From NCBI RefSeq assembly GCF_006483455.1, contig NZ_PPPU01000003.1, forward strand, positions 62,001 to 126,000: a stretch of 64,000 nucleotides of DNA, read 5' to 3'. The stretch is from Methylomonas koyamae (lineage in GTDB: Bacteria; Pseudomonadota; Gammaproteobacteria; Methylococcales; Methylomonadaceae). Each line of letters begins with the position of its first letter. The first letter of the stretch is position 1. Shown one piece after another: positions 1-8,633 of the stretch. The notes beneath the pieces were generated by a model. It did no database searches. It was not told the origin of the DNA and saw only the letters and a program-made list of their open reading frames with translations. The translations under genes and the position numbers were made by a program.

Positions 1-1
1 A

Positions 2-2734
2 CAACAGATGCGTGACGCGAAAAACGTTCGGGTTCTGCAAAATCGGCAGATACAACTGGAAAGCCAACTACGTCAGATCGAAGATCAAATACAGCAATTG
101 CAAACTGCGCTGCAGGAAATTGGTGGGTTGCAGGATGCCGCCCAGTATCGCGAAGAACTTATTGCATTGGATGCAAAACAAGTTCAGCTTGAGCAAAGTC
201 AAGCCAGTCTCGCAGCATATCGGCAGGAACTTGAGATGTTGCGGAGGCAGCTGGGGGCTGAGGCGGAAAGCAGCACGCCTGAGGAGTTAGCCGGTAAATC
301 CTTGGAGATGCAAAAACAAGCGATCGACACGTTGAAATTGAAAATCAGCGAACTGAAATTGCTGTTGCCCAGCGAGTCCGAGCTTGTCCAGGCGATAGAT
401 CTGCAACTGGCCGAAAAGAGAGCTGCGTTGGCCGAAGTCGATACCTGGCTGCAAGAGCAAAGCCGCGATGCAGCATTGCTGAGCGATTTTCCGGACATTC
501 CCCGGTTACGAAACCTACGGGTGGAACTGGCGGAATTGTCCGGTAAACAGAAAAGCCAATCGAACTGGACCAAGACGACCACAGCGGCTTTGCAAAAGAA
601 CAAGTCGGCGCTAAACGCCACTAAAGCCGATATCTCTGAATTAGAAGCCAAGATTAGCGACGCCCGTGACGTGATGGCGGAGTTGGCGCAAGGTAAAAGT
701 TTCGATGAGCTGAAAGACCTAGCGGTGGAGCAGCAGGGCAGAGTCAACGATTTTCGAGAATTGCTATCTATTGCCGAAGTCAACGCCAAATTTAACAAGA
801 AGGGGTTTTTTCATTGGTTTTCGGCTGGTAGCAAACCTGCCGATTTACCTGATGCCGCTGGGCTGCAGGCACGGCTGGAAGAATTACGGGATGAACTAAG
901 CCGGGAGGACAATATCGGCAAGGCTTTAGAGCAGGCGGTAGCCAACGAAGCCTTATTGAAACGATTTGCCGCGGAACGTAGCAAGCTGGTAGAGGGACAG
1001 CCTTGTTATTTGTGCGGTTCGTTGCACCATCCTTACCTGATGAAGCCACCGCTACAGAGTAATGCCAAAAAGGCCTTGGTCGACCAGCGCGGAAAGATGC
1101 AAGCGCTAAAAACCACGATCGACACGTTGGCGGCGCAACTCGCAGCAGCGGAAAAGCGGGGCGTGCAAATATCCGCCCGCGACCAGCGGTTGCAGCAAAT
1201 GCGTTCGGATTGGCAACTGCTGGTTAATCGATTGAATGTGGTTAGCCAGGATTTGACGATCGATAATGTTTCCTTGCAGAAGCGCTTGCTTGCCAACGAG
1301 ACGGAAGAGCTGGAGAAAATCAAAAATTTGGTTAACGAACACGCCCAATTGCAGCGGAATGTGGCGAAATGGTTGGCGGAAATCGATAACAAAAAGTCTG
1401 CCCTGGAAAAACTTGCCGCATCTGTCAGTCAGTTGGATGAAGCCTGGAATAATCGGCCGTCCGAGTTTGTGGAGGTGGAGCAGCGTTTTGCCGGTCTTAA
1501 AGCCGAAGAGAAAGCGTTAACTGAGCAGTTGGAACAGCAACTCGAAAAATTGGGCGAGAAATTGCCCGGTAAAGGTAAGGAAAACCTATTATTCGACAAG
1601 TTAAATGCCCGTCGCCAGGATTACCAGATTAGAGAAATGCGGCAAAAAGGCTTGATAGAGGAGGTGGCCGCGCTACAGGAAAAGTTGCGGGGAACTCACG
1701 CGAACATCATCGACTATCAAAACACACTCTCGGATTATGCAAGCCGATTACTAAACGAGGAATCCGTGGGCTTGCATTTGGCCTTAATCGAAAAGCAAAA
1801 GCTGATCGTCGACTGCGAAAACGCATTGTCGGCTCAGCAAATCGAATTCGAAGCCATGTCCCGTTTGGTTGCTGGTAAGTTGGCGGGTAGTGACTTCGCC
1901 GATATCGACGATTTGCGGGCGGCATTGATGCTTATCGATAGCCGCCAGCAAATCGAAGCGGCGCTGGCGGACCAAGCCGGCCTAAGAGTGTCAATTGTGG
2001 AAGCCTTGACTAAAACGGGCGAAGAGTTGCAACGGGAAGCTGCGGTATTGACGATGATGGCGAATACTGACGAAGAAAGCATATTGTATTCGTTGAAGCA
2101 GTTGACTCGGCAACTCGAAATCGCCGAGCAGGAAGTCCATAGTTTGGAAAACAAGCTAGACAAACAACAGGGCTACCGGGAGAAACTTCAAGGGTTGCAG
2201 GGGCGGCTAAGCGAGCAATTGGCGTTGTACAGTCAAGCGGAAGCGGATCTGAAACTGATCTCCGATGAACAGGGGGGGCTGCGCAAGCGGATTCAACAGC
2301 TGTTGGTCGATAAGTTGATGTCCAAGGCCAATCAAATTTTAGAGAAACTCAGTGGTCGTTATTACGTGCGCAGCGCCGTAAACGATCACGGTTTGGCCCT
2401 GGAGATCGAGGATACCAAACAGAGGAATCTGCGCCGATTGCCGAAAACCTTATCCGGGGGTGAAAGTTTTGTGGTGAGTTTGGCTTTGGCTTTGGCGTTA
2501 GCGGAAATTGCTAATAATGGTCGGGCGATCGACTCGTTATTTTTAGACGAGGGTTTCGGCAATCTGGATGCCGAGGCTCTGTATCTGGCGATGAGTGCGT
2601 TGGAAGGGTTAACGACTCAAGGTAAGACGGTCGGCGTGATTTCCCATGTCGATGCCGTTAAAAAACGCATTAAGACTCAAATAGAGTTGGTGAAAAAAGC
2701 CAACGGCTTGAGCGAATTGAAGATGGTTGCCTAG
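2..2734 (+). CDS. sbcC: Nuclease SbcCD subunit C (partial, start lies before the window)
   Basis: SMC-like ATPase subunit of the SbcCD (Mre11-Rad50 type) nuclease, which opens hairpins and trims blocked DNA ends in the cytoplasm. The reading frame is open to the left edge, so the N-terminal Walker A part is missing and only about 910 residues are seen. Long heptad-rich coiled coils flank a zinc hook, CYLC, encoded near 1004-1015. The C-terminal ATPase half carries the ABC signature LSGGES and a Walker B with SLFLDEGFGNLD near 2460-2580. The usual family length is 1000-1200 residues, so roughly 150-250 residues lie upstream. The sbcD partner would be expected just upstream and is not visible. 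Identification is firm. Confidence 0.93.
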   Translation, partial: QQMRDAKNVRVLQNRQIQLESQLRQIEDQIQQLQTALQEIGGLQDAAQYREELIALDAKQVQLEQSQASLAAYRQELEMLRRQLGAEAESSTPEELAGKSLEMQKQAIDTLKLKISELKLLLPSESELVQAIDLQLAEKRAALAEVDTWLQEQSRDAALLSDFPDIPRLRNLRVELAELSGKQKSQSNWTKTTTAALQKNKSALNATKADISELEAKISDARDVMAELAQGKSFDELKDLAVEQQGRVNDFRELLSIAEVNAKFNKKGFFHWFSAGSKPADLPDAAGLQARLEELRDELSREDNIGKALEQAVANEALLKRFAAERSKLVEGQPCYLCGSLHHPYLMKPPLQSNAKKALVDQRGKMQALKTTIDTLAAQLAAAEKRGVQISARDQRLQQMRSDWQLLVNRLNVVSQDLTIDNVSLQKRLLANETEELEKIKNLVNEHAQLQRNVAKWLAEIDNKKSALEKLAASVSQLDEAWNNRPSEFVEVEQRFAGLKAEEKALTEQLEQQLEKLGEKLPGKGKENLLFDKLNARRQDYQIREMRQKGLIEEVAALQEKLRGTHANIIDYQNTLSDYASRLLNEESVGLHLALIEKQKLIVDCENALSAQQIEFEAMSRLVAGKLAGSDFADIDDLRAALMLIDSRQQIEAALADQAGLRVSIVEALTKTGEELQREAAVLTMMANTDEESILYSLKQLTRQLEIAEQEVHSLENKLDKQQGYREKLQGLQGRLSEQLALYSQAEADLKLISDEQGGLRKRIQQLLVDKLMSKANQILEKLSGRYYVRSAVNDHGLALEIEDTKQRNLRRLPKTLSGGESFVVSLALALALAEIANNGRAIDSLFLDEGFGNLDAEALYLAMSALEGLTTQGKTVGVISHVDAVKKRIKTQIELVKKANGLSELKMVA

Positions 2735-2742
2735 CAGAAGCG

Positions 2743-2770
2743 GCGGCCTTGGGCTTATTCCAAAGGCCGC
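2743..2770. terminator. Inverted repeat between convergent sbcC and TIGR04073 gene
   Basis: An 8-bp perfect stem, GCGGCCTT (2743-2750) with AAGGCCGC (2763-2770), lies in the 50-bp gap between the stops of two convergent genes. There is no T run on either side, so it is a weak or factor-assisted terminator candidate at best. Confidence 0.4.
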
Positions 2771-2784
2771 TATGCCGAATCGAA

Positions 2785-3165
2785 CTACCGGCTGGGACGA
2801 AAGGCTTTGCCGTAGGTGGTTTCGGCGTCGAAATTGTCCCAGACGTAAAGCGGATAGACTATCGGTTGGGTTGGTACTGGCGCCGAGACCAGATCCAGCA
2901 CGCCGACTCCGATACGACCGCCCATATTCAGCAGACCTTTTAATGTGCCGCCGACAAAGCCGTAAATCACGTTGCTTTGATTATTGATAATGATGATGTT
3001 TTTGGGGATTTCCAAGGACGAAGTCGCGATGTTGGCGAGACCGGTACTCAGTTTGCGGCCGACGGTCTGGCCGTAACTTTCCGATTCGTCGGCTTGTACC
3101 GTTAAGCTAAAGCACGCGGTGGCTGATAACAGCAATACTGCTGCGTTGCGGGTAACTTGATTCAT
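2785..3165 (-). CDS. Exosortase system-associated protein, TIGR04073 family
   Basis: A 126-residue exported protein with an N-terminal signal peptide (MNQVTRNAAVLLLSATACFS, cleavage near residue 25). The rest has the pattern of the TIGR04073 family: a conserved GRKLSTGLANIATSSLEIPK segment, a glycine-rich stretch with GLLNMGGRIGVGVLDLVSAP, and a C-terminal VYPLYVWDNFDAETTYG. That family occurs mainly in genomes with exosortase/PEP-CTERM systems; its function is unknown. The start at 3165 is chosen over one 30 bases upstream because AGGA sits just before it and the signal peptide then begins correctly. It is about 97 bases downstream of tex on the same strand and may be transcribed separately. 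Confidence 0.8.
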   Translation of the reverse strand: MNQVTRNAAVLLLSATACFSLTVQADESESYGQTVGRKLSTGLANIATSSLEIPKNIIIINNQSNVIYGFVGGTLKGLLNMGGRIGVGVLDLVSAPVPTQPIVYPLYVWDNFDAETTYGKAFRPSR

Positions 3166-3262
3166 AGCGTGTCCTGTAAAAATCCCATTTTGCATCGCGG
3201 CCGGAGTTTCGGCTTATAGGCCTGCCGCGTCTCGGCCGCAATTATAGCAGAGCTTGATTGGA

Positions 3263-5539
3263 TTACTTTTTCAAGGCTTTTGCAAACGCCGAACTCATTG
3301 AATTCTGTAGTGCGGGTTGCGGCTTAGGCTTGTGGTTGTTTGGGGTGGCCTTTTCGCTACGCACGAAGTCGCTGCTGTCGACGTCTTTTTTCATGCTCAA
3401 CGAGATACGCTGGCGGGCGACGTCCACCTCCAGTACCCGTACCTTTACCGTATCGCCGGCTTTGACGACACTGCGCGGATCCTTGACGAACTCGTCAGCC
3501 AAATGGGAAATGTGTACCAGCCCGTCCTGATGGACGCCAATATCGACAAACGCGCCGAAAGCCGCGACATTGGTGACCACGCCCTCCAGGCTCATGCCGG
3601 GTAAGAGGTCGGTAATTTTTTCCACGCCCTCTTTGAATTGGGCGCTTTTGAATTCCGGGCGCGGGTCGCGGCCGGGTTTTTCCAGCTCCTGTAAAATGTC
3701 GCTGACTGTCGGTAGGCCGAATTCGGCGCTAGTGTAGTTTGCCGGATTCAGGCTGCGCAGAAAGTGGCTCTGGCCGATCAGGTCGCGGATCGATTTACCC
3801 GTGTCGTCTAAAATTGCATTGACTACAGGGTAGGCTTCCGGATGCACCGCCGACGCGTCTAATGGATTGTCGCCGGTCATGATTCGTAAAAAACCGGCCG
3901 CCTGCTCGAAAGCTTTGTCACCCAGGCGCGGCACCTTTTTTAATTGGCCACGATTCGCGAACGGACCGTTAGCGTCGCGAAACGCAACGATGTTCTCGCT
4001 AATGCCGCTGTTTAGTCCGGAGACTTGTTTTAACAGTGCGGCGGACGCAGTATTTACGTCAACGCCGACGGCGTTTACGCAGTCTTCAACCACGGTATCA
4101 AGCATGCGGGCCAGTTGCGATTGGTTGACGTCGTGCTGATATTGACCGACGCCGATGGATTTGGGGTCGATTTTAACCAGTTCTGCCAACGGATCTTGTA
4201 ACCGGCGCGCAATTGATACTGCGCCGCGTAGCGAGACGTCGAGGTCAGGAAACTCCTTGGCTGCCAGTTCCGATGCGGAATATACCGACGCGCCGGCTTC
4301 GGAGACGACAATTTTCTGGAAATGCAATTCCGGGTGGCGTTTCATTAAGTCGGCGACCAGTTGATCGGTTTCTCGCGAAGCGGTCCCGTTGCCGATGCTA
4401 ACCAGTTGTACCTTATATTGCGTTATGTGCCTGGCTAGCGTTGCTATTGATTGATCCCACTGGTTTTTGGGTTGATGGGGGTAAACGGTGTCCGTGGTCA
4501 GCAATTTACCGGTCGGGTCGACGACGGCAACTTTTACTCCGGTGCGAATACCCGGGTCTAACCCCATGGTGGTTTTGGGGCCGGCCGGCGCCGCCAGCAA
4601 CAAATCGCGTAGGTTGGCGGCAAAGACTTTTATGGCCTCAAACTCAGCCGCTTCCCGCAGGCGCATTTTCAAATCCATGTCGATGCGGGTAAATAGTTTG
4701 ACTTTCCATGCGAAGCGGGCGGTTTCGGCCAACCAGGCATCGGCAGGTTTTTGGGTGTCATTGACTTGTAGGTGGCGGCAAACGAACTGGGTGCAAAGCT
4801 GGTGCTCGTCTTGATCTTGTTCGGCTGGTTTCAGCGTCAGCGTCAATAGATCTTCGTTTCTGCCGCGGAACAAAGCCAAGGCTCTGTGGGATGGGATTTT
4901 GTTGATCGCTTCACTGTAGTCGAAATAATCTTTAAACTTGGCTGCCTCAGTTTCTTTTCCCGATACCACGCTTGCCTGCAAGATGCCTTTATTCCAGATG
5001 CGTTCGCGTAGTTCGGTTAGCAATTCCGCATCTTCGGAGATGCGTTCCATGATGATTTGCCGTGCACCCTCCAAGGCCGCTGCAACGTCCGCGACGCCTT
5101 TTTCCGGATCAAGGTAGGCGGCGGCGGCTTGCTCCGGAATCAAATCGCGGTTTTGCAGCAGGGCGTCAGCCAATGGTTCCAGGCCTGCCTCGCGGGCAAT
5201 TTGTGCTTTAGTGCGGCGTTTGGGTTTGTAAGGCAGGTACAAGTCTTCCAGCAGCGTTTTGGTGTCGGCATCGCGGATCGACTGTTCCAGTTCCGGCGTC
5301 AGTTTGCCTTGGGATCGGATGCTGTCGAGAATCGACTCGCGGCGATCGTTGAGTTCACGCAGATATCCCAAGCGATCTTCCAAGTTCCGCAATTGAGTAT
5401 CGTCCAAGCCGCCGGTCAATTCTTTACGGTATCGGGCGATGAAGGGTACGGTGGCTCCCTCGTCCAATAAGGCAGCGGCGGCGGCAACTTGTTGGGGTCT
5501 TACGGAAAGTTCTGTCGCGATTTGTTGGATGACATCCAT
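3263..5539 (-). CDS. tex: Tex family transcription accessory protein
   Basis: A 758-residue Tex protein, a cytoplasmic nucleic-acid-binding factor linked to transcription and RNA metabolism. Domain order is N-terminal Tex helical domain ([18 protein letters not shown] at the start), a YqgF/RNase-H-like core ([19 protein letters not shown]), helix-hairpin-helix motifs ([20 protein letters not shown]), and a C-terminal S1 RNA-binding domain ([21 protein letters not shown]) followed by a basic tail. The start at 5539 is preferred to a frame extension of 38 residues because homologues begin at MDVIQQI-like sequence and the extension is low-complexity. The length matches the usual 750-780 residues. 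It stands alone, with a terminator for the upstream small gene just before it. Confidence 0.93.
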   Translation of the reverse strand: MDVIQQIATELSVRPQQVAAAAALLDEGATVPFIARYRKELTGGLDDTQLRNLEDRLGYLRELNDRRESILDSIRSQGKLTPELEQSIRDADTKTLLEDLYLPYKPKRRTKAQIAREAGLEPLADALLQNRDLIPEQAAAAYLDPEKGVADVAAALEGARQIIMERISEDAELLTELRERIWNKGILQASVVSGKETEAAKFKDYFDYSEAINKIPSHRALALFRGRNEDLLTLTLKPAEQDQDEHQLCTQFVCRHLQVNDTQKPADAWLAETARFAWKVKLFTRIDMDLKMRLREAAEFEAIKVFAANLRDLLLAAPAGPKTTMGLDPGIRTGVKVAVVDPTGKLLTTDTVYPHQPKNQWDQSIATLARHITQYKVQLVSIGNGTASRETDQLVADLMKRHPELHFQKIVVSEAGASVYSASELAAKEFPDLDVSLRGAVSIARRLQDPLAELVKIDPKSIGVGQYQHDVNQSQLARMLDTVVEDCVNAVGVDVNTASAALLKQVSGLNSGISENIVAFRDANGPFANRGQLKKVPRLGDKAFEQAAGFLRIMTGDNPLDASAVHPEAYPVVNAILDDTGKSIRDLIGQSHFLRSLNPANYTSAEFGLPTVSDILQELEKPGRDPRPEFKSAQFKEGVEKITDLLPGMSLEGVVTNVAAFGAFVDIGVHQDGLVHISHLADEFVKDPRSVVKAGDTVKVRVLEVDVARQRISLSMKKDVDSSDFVRSEKATPNNHKPKPQPALQNSMSSAFAKALKK

Positions 5540-5632
5540 CAGTGTTTTGCTCGGAGTAAGTAAAACCGCCGATTTTATCGTACCGGTAGCGGATGAAAAA
5601 GCAGGGAAGGATGGAAAAACAGCAGACACAAA

Positions 5633-5663
5633 AAAACGCCAGCTGCAGAGCAACTGGCGTTTT
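5633..5663 (-). terminator. Rho-independent terminator of the small membrane-protein gene
   Basis: A 10-bp perfect stem, AAAACGCCAG (5633-5642) with CTGGCGTTTT (5654-5663), 11-base loop. Read on the minus strand it is followed by more Ts. It lies about 20 bases after the stop of the gene at 5683-5880 and ahead of tex. Confidence 0.82.
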
Positions 5664-5682
5664 GAAGACTAAAGCAAACTAA

Positions 5683-5880
5683 TTATTTTGCTTGGCTCAG
5701 GACGTCATTGTTGAAATCTTTGTGCTTAGACAACACTTGAGCTTCGGCAGCAGAACTGGTGTCGCCGCTGTATTTCAAGTGTTTGGTTTCGTCTTGTTTC
5801 AACATAACGACGCCAGCAATAGCAATCGCAGTAACAACAGCAACTACGGTAAAGGTATTGTCTTTTTCTTGTTCAGCCAT
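5683..5880 (-). CDS. Small single-span membrane protein, unknown function
   Basis: A 65-residue protein not recognised as a named family. It starts with a short charged stretch (MAEQEKDN), has one hydrophobic segment at about residues 10-27 (FTVVAVVTAIAIAGVVML), and ends in a hydrophilic tail of about 38 residues rich in Lys, Asp and Ser. GAGGATTAG before the ATG is a good ribosome site. It has its own candidate promoter (5978-6006) and a strong terminator (5633-5663), so it looks like a monocistronic, well-expressed gene. The short tail would lie on one side of the inner membrane. The gene is convincing; the function cannot be told. Confidence 0.72.
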   Translation of the reverse strand: MAEQEKDNTFTVVAVVTAIAIAGVVMLKQDETKHLKYSGDTSSAAEAQVLSKHKDFNNDVLSQAK

Positions 5881-6270
5881 TTTCTAATCCTCATCTTGTT
5901 GTTGTAATAATTAGCCCTATACAGGGGCAACTCGAGTTGTATGTCGAATTTAGTATTATTGTTAGTCGACGGGGCATTTTTTACACTTAAATTTGTTTTG
6001 TGTCAAAACAATATTTTTTCGTTGCGAAATTTTTTGCTGTATCAGTGCTATAGCGGACTGTTCCGACGGTTTTGATCGGGGGCGTTCACGTGATGCTGGC
6101 GTAGGCGCCGGCGATTGGTCGGTTCGAAGTTCGGACGTCGAACTAGCCGGAGAGCCGTCAACACGGCTGTTTCGGTATCTCTTAAACGGAAACGCGTGTT
6201 AGCATTCGTAAGATAAGACAGCGAAACCGCATCGGGCTTCGCCTTCACTTTTTATCATGAGGATACAACA
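5881..6270. other. 390-base intergenic region between divergent genes
   Basis: No convincing gene is seen. It should hold the promoters for the small membrane protein (minus) and sirB2 (plus). It contains a TTGACA-type promoter candidate for the minus strand and a small 6-bp hairpin, AGCCGT (6153-6158) with ACGGCT (6163-6168). The first part is very AT-rich and the part from about 6060 is GC-rich. Confidence 0.6.
5978..6006 (-). promoter_or_regulatory. Candidate sigma-70 promoter of the small membrane-protein gene
   Basis: On the minus strand a perfect -35 box TTGACA (6006-6001) is followed after exactly 17 bases by TAAAAA (5983-5978), a weak -10. This is about 100 bases upstream of the ATG at 5880. 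Spacing and the -35 support it; the -10 is poor. Confidence 0.42.
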
Positions 6271-6633
6271 ATGGTTAAACACGTACATTTGCTGTTCGTA
6301 GTCCTGGTTGCGGTCAGCTTTGCCGCAAGGGTGCTGGCGGCGCAACTCAAGCCTGAGTTATTGCAGCGCCCGGTGTTGAAGATCGCGCCGCACGCATTAG
6401 CGAGCTTGTTGTTGCTTAGCGGTATTGTTTTGGTGTTTCAAGGTGGCTGGTTGCACGGCAATTTTGGTTGGATTGTGGCCAAGTTGTTGGCATTGCCGAT
6501 TTTTATCGGCTTGGGCATGCTTGCGATTCGTCGGGAAGGTCAGCAGCGGTGGTTGGCGTTTTTCGGTGCAATTCTGGTGTTCTTGTACATCGGCGGGGTG
6601 GCGATCGGTAAAGATGCCTTTTTCATTTTATAA
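6271..6633 (+). CDS. SirB2 family inner-membrane protein
   Basis: A 120-residue integral membrane protein with four hydrophobic segments (about residues 5-23, 42-60, 68-86 and 95-115). The pattern VKHVHLLFVVLVAVSFAARV at the N-terminus, then HALASLLLLSGIVL, matches the SirB2 family, proteins of unknown mechanism first named for regulation of Salmonella invasion genes but widespread in proteobacteria. The ATG is preceded by GAGGATACAAC. It stands alone between the intergenic region and an rlpA-like gene. The family call is good; the physiological role is not known. Confidence 0.8.
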   Translation: MVKHVHLLFVVLVAVSFAARVLAAQLKPELLQRPVLKIAPHALASLLLLSGIVLVFQGGWLHGNFGWIVAKLLALPIFIGLGMLAIRREGQQRWLAFFGAILVFLYIGGVAIGKDAFFIL

Positions 6634-6758
6634 AGTTATTTGATATCAATGGCTTGATAGTCTTTATTTGATGGAGAAAATATGGCTTGACAAGCTAAAA
6701 ATATTGTTAACTAACGAAAAGGGCTTGTCATACCGGGGCTCTTGAGTTAGTCTCTGAA

Positions 6759-6786
6759 CCTCCTGTCAATTCTTAACGAAAGGAGG
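6759..6786 (+). promoter_or_regulatory. Possible hairpin masking the Shine-Dalgarno of the RlpA-like gene
   Basis: CCTCCT (6759-6764) is exactly complementary to AGGAGG (6781-6786), the very strong ribosome site of the next gene, with a 16-base loop. In an mRNA that starts upstream, the leader could sequester the ribosome site. Confidence 0.4.
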
Positions 6787-6791
6787 GTAGG

Positions 6792-7196
6792 ATGCGAAAA
6801 GCGAGATGGATAGCTTTTTTAACGCTATCAACTGGCCTGGCGTCTGTTAGCTCTGTTAGTTATGCGAAAACAGAGAAACACGGTTTGCTTTCCATTGAAC
6901 AAAGTGGCATTGCGTCGTACTACAGCGACAAATTGCATGGTCAGCGGACAGCGAACGGTGAGGTTTACGATAAAAATGCAATGACTGCGGCTCATGCCTC
7001 CTTGCCTTTCGGCTCGGTGGTGCGAGTTGTAAACTTATCCAATAACCGTAGTGTTCAGCTACGTATCAACAGCCGCGCTAGTCGCAGTAACAAGCGATTG
7101 TTAGATGTATCTAAGCAAGCGGCAAGAGAGCTCGGTTTTGTAGAGGCCGGCTTGGCCAAAGTGAAACTTGAGGTGGTACGCTTCGGCGACGCCTAA
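6792..7196 (+). CDS. RlpA-like double-psi beta-barrel protein with altered active site
   Basis: A 134-residue exported protein with a signal peptide (about residues 1-26) and a single RlpA-like double-psi beta-barrel domain (GIASYYSDKLHGQRTANGE onward to the end). RlpA proteins are septal lytic transglycosylases acting on denuded glycan strands. The Glu in TANGE and the His in TAAHASLP are kept, but the family motif RINDRGP reads RINSRASRS here, so the catalytic Asp is a Ser. There is no SPOR domain, unlike full-length RlpA. It therefore looks like a short, perhaps non-catalytic, periplasmic glycan-binding relative. The ribosome site AGGAGG is near perfect. A strong terminator follows. Confidence 0.82.
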   Translation: MRKARWIAFLTLSTGLASVSSVSYAKTEKHGLLSIEQSGIASYYSDKLHGQRTANGEVYDKNAMTAAHASLPFGSVVRVVNLSNNRSVQLRINSRASRSNKRLLDVSKQAARELGFVEAGLAKVKLEVVRFGDA

Positions 7197-7207
7197 GGCT
7201 TGAATCG

Positions 7208-7257
7208 CCGACTATCCGCCACATGTTGTCGTGCCGGATAGTCGGTCGATTTTTTTT
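7208..7257 (+). terminator. Rho-independent terminator of the RlpA-like gene
   Basis: An 11-bp perfect stem, CCGACTATCCG (7208-7218) with CGGATAGTCGG (7235-7245), followed by eight Ts (7250-7257). It ends the plus-strand gene and faces the stop of purD. Confidence 0.9.
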
Positions 7258-7262
7258 ACCGA

Positions 7263-8552
7263 TCAGGGATTTGAAGTTGGAATGGCTTTAAAGCCGATAT
7301 CGTCCCGGTAATATACGTTTTTCCAATCGATTTGGCGGGTCAAGATATAAGCTTTGCGTTGAGCCTCGGCAATGTTGGCCCCCAAAGCGCAGGCGCATAA
7401 CACTCTGCCGCCGGCGGTAACGACTTGTCTGTCGTCCATTAACTTGGTTCCAGCATGAAACACTTTTGTATCTTCGGTGCTATCAGTCGGTAAGCCGTTG
7501 ATAGTATCCCCTTTTGTATAATGGTCCGGATACCCGCCGGCAGCCAATACGACGCCTAAAGCCGCTCGTTGGTCCCACTCGGTATCGATTCTGTCCAGCG
7601 TTTTCTGCAATGCTGCCTGGCACAACTCCACAAGATCGCTTTTCAATCGCATCATGATCGGTTGTGTTTCCGGATCGCCAAACCGGCAGTTGTATTCAAG
7701 AACTTTTACCGTGCCGTTTTTGCCGATCATCAAGCCCGCGTACAAGAAGCCGGTATATTCATTCCCGTCTGCGCGCATGCCGCGTAATGTAGGCATGATG
7801 ATGTCATTCATGACCCGCTGATGGATTTCGGGAGTCACCACCGGAGCCGGGGAATAAGCGCCCATGCCGCCGGTATTGGGTCCGAGGTCGCCATTGTCGC
7901 GCGCTTTATGGTCTTGCGACGTCGCCATTGCTAGTGCGTGCTCGCCGTCCGCGATGACAATGAAGCTGGCCTCCTCGCCTGCTAAGAACTCCTCGATCAC
8001 TACCCGATGCCCGGCTTCGCCGAAACTGTTACCGGATAGCATGTCCTGCACGGCCTCGATAGCTTGTTCCTCGGTTTGAGCAACGATGACGCCTTTTCCG
8101 GCCGCCAAGCCGTCGGCTTTGACGACGATAGGGGCGCCCTGGCTGCGGATGTAGGCGATGGCCTGTTCGGTGTCGGTAAAGGTTTGGTAGGCTGCAGTCG
8201 GTATACCGTGGCGGGCCATAAAATCCTTGCAAAACGATTTCGACCCTTCCAGCTGCGCTGCTTGGGCGGAAGGGCCGAAACAGGCAAGCCCTGCGGCCTG
8301 GAATTGGTCGACGATACCGAGTACCAATGGGACCTCTGGGCCGACGATTGTCAAGTCGATGCCGCGAGCCTGGGCGAAATTCAGCAATCCCGGAATGTCG
8401 TCGGCTTGAATGTCGACGTTGTCGATACCGGGTTCCAGTGCGGTGCCGGCATTGCCGGGAGCTACGAACACATGGGGGGCTTTGGGAGATTGTTTGGCTT
8501 TCCAGGCCAGGGCGTGTTCGCGCCCGCCGCTACCGACGATCAGGATTTTCAT
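7263..8552 (-). CDS. purD: Phosphoribosylamine-glycine ligase
   Basis: Cytosolic ATP-grasp enzyme of purine synthesis that joins 5-phosphoribosylamine and glycine to give GAR. It has 429 residues, the normal length. It starts MKILIVGSGGREHALAWK, the PurD signature, and has the ATP-grasp segments VVKADGLAAGKGV, EEFLAGEEASFIV, NTGGMGAYSPAPV and the metal-binding EYNCRFGDPETQ. The start at 8552 is chosen because the frame upstream lacks family resemblance. It is the last gene of dusB-fis-purH-purD, 81 bases after purH, with a stem-loop in the gap. Confidence 0.96.
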   Translation of the reverse strand: MKILIVGSGGREHALAWKAKQSPKAPHVFVAPGNAGTALEPGIDNVDIQADDIPGLLNFAQARGIDLTIVGPEVPLVLGIVDQFQAAGLACFGPSAQAAQLEGSKSFCKDFMARHGIPTAAYQTFTDTEQAIAYIRSQGAPIVVKADGLAAGKGVIVAQTEEQAIEAVQDMLSGNSFGEAGHRVVIEEFLAGEEASFIVIADGEHALAMATSQDHKARDNGDLGPNTGGMGAYSPAPVVTPEIHQRVMNDIIMPTLRGMRADGNEYTGFLYAGLMIGKNGTVKVLEYNCRFGDPETQPIMMRLKSDLVELCQAALQKTLDRIDTEWDQRAALGVVLAAGGYPDHYTKGDTINGLPTDSTEDTKVFHAGTKLMDDRQVVTAGGRVLCACALGANIAEAQRKAYILTRQIDWKNVYYRDDIGFKAIPTSNP

Positions 8553-8582
8553 AGGACTTACCGGAAATGAGTTGGGAAAACA

Positions 8583-8601
8583 GGGCCGGAGTCGCCGGCC
8601 C
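8583..8601 (-). promoter_or_regulatory. Stem-loop between purH and purD
   Basis: A 7-bp GC-only stem, GGGCCGG (8583-8589) with CCGGCCC (8595-8601), 5-base loop, in the 81-base gap between purH and purD. No T run follows on the minus strand, so it is more likely an intercistronic mRNA stabiliser or partial attenuator than a terminator. Confidence 0.5.
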
Positions 8602-8633
8602 AAATTGGTATGAATCAGAGAGCCTGCAGCTTA

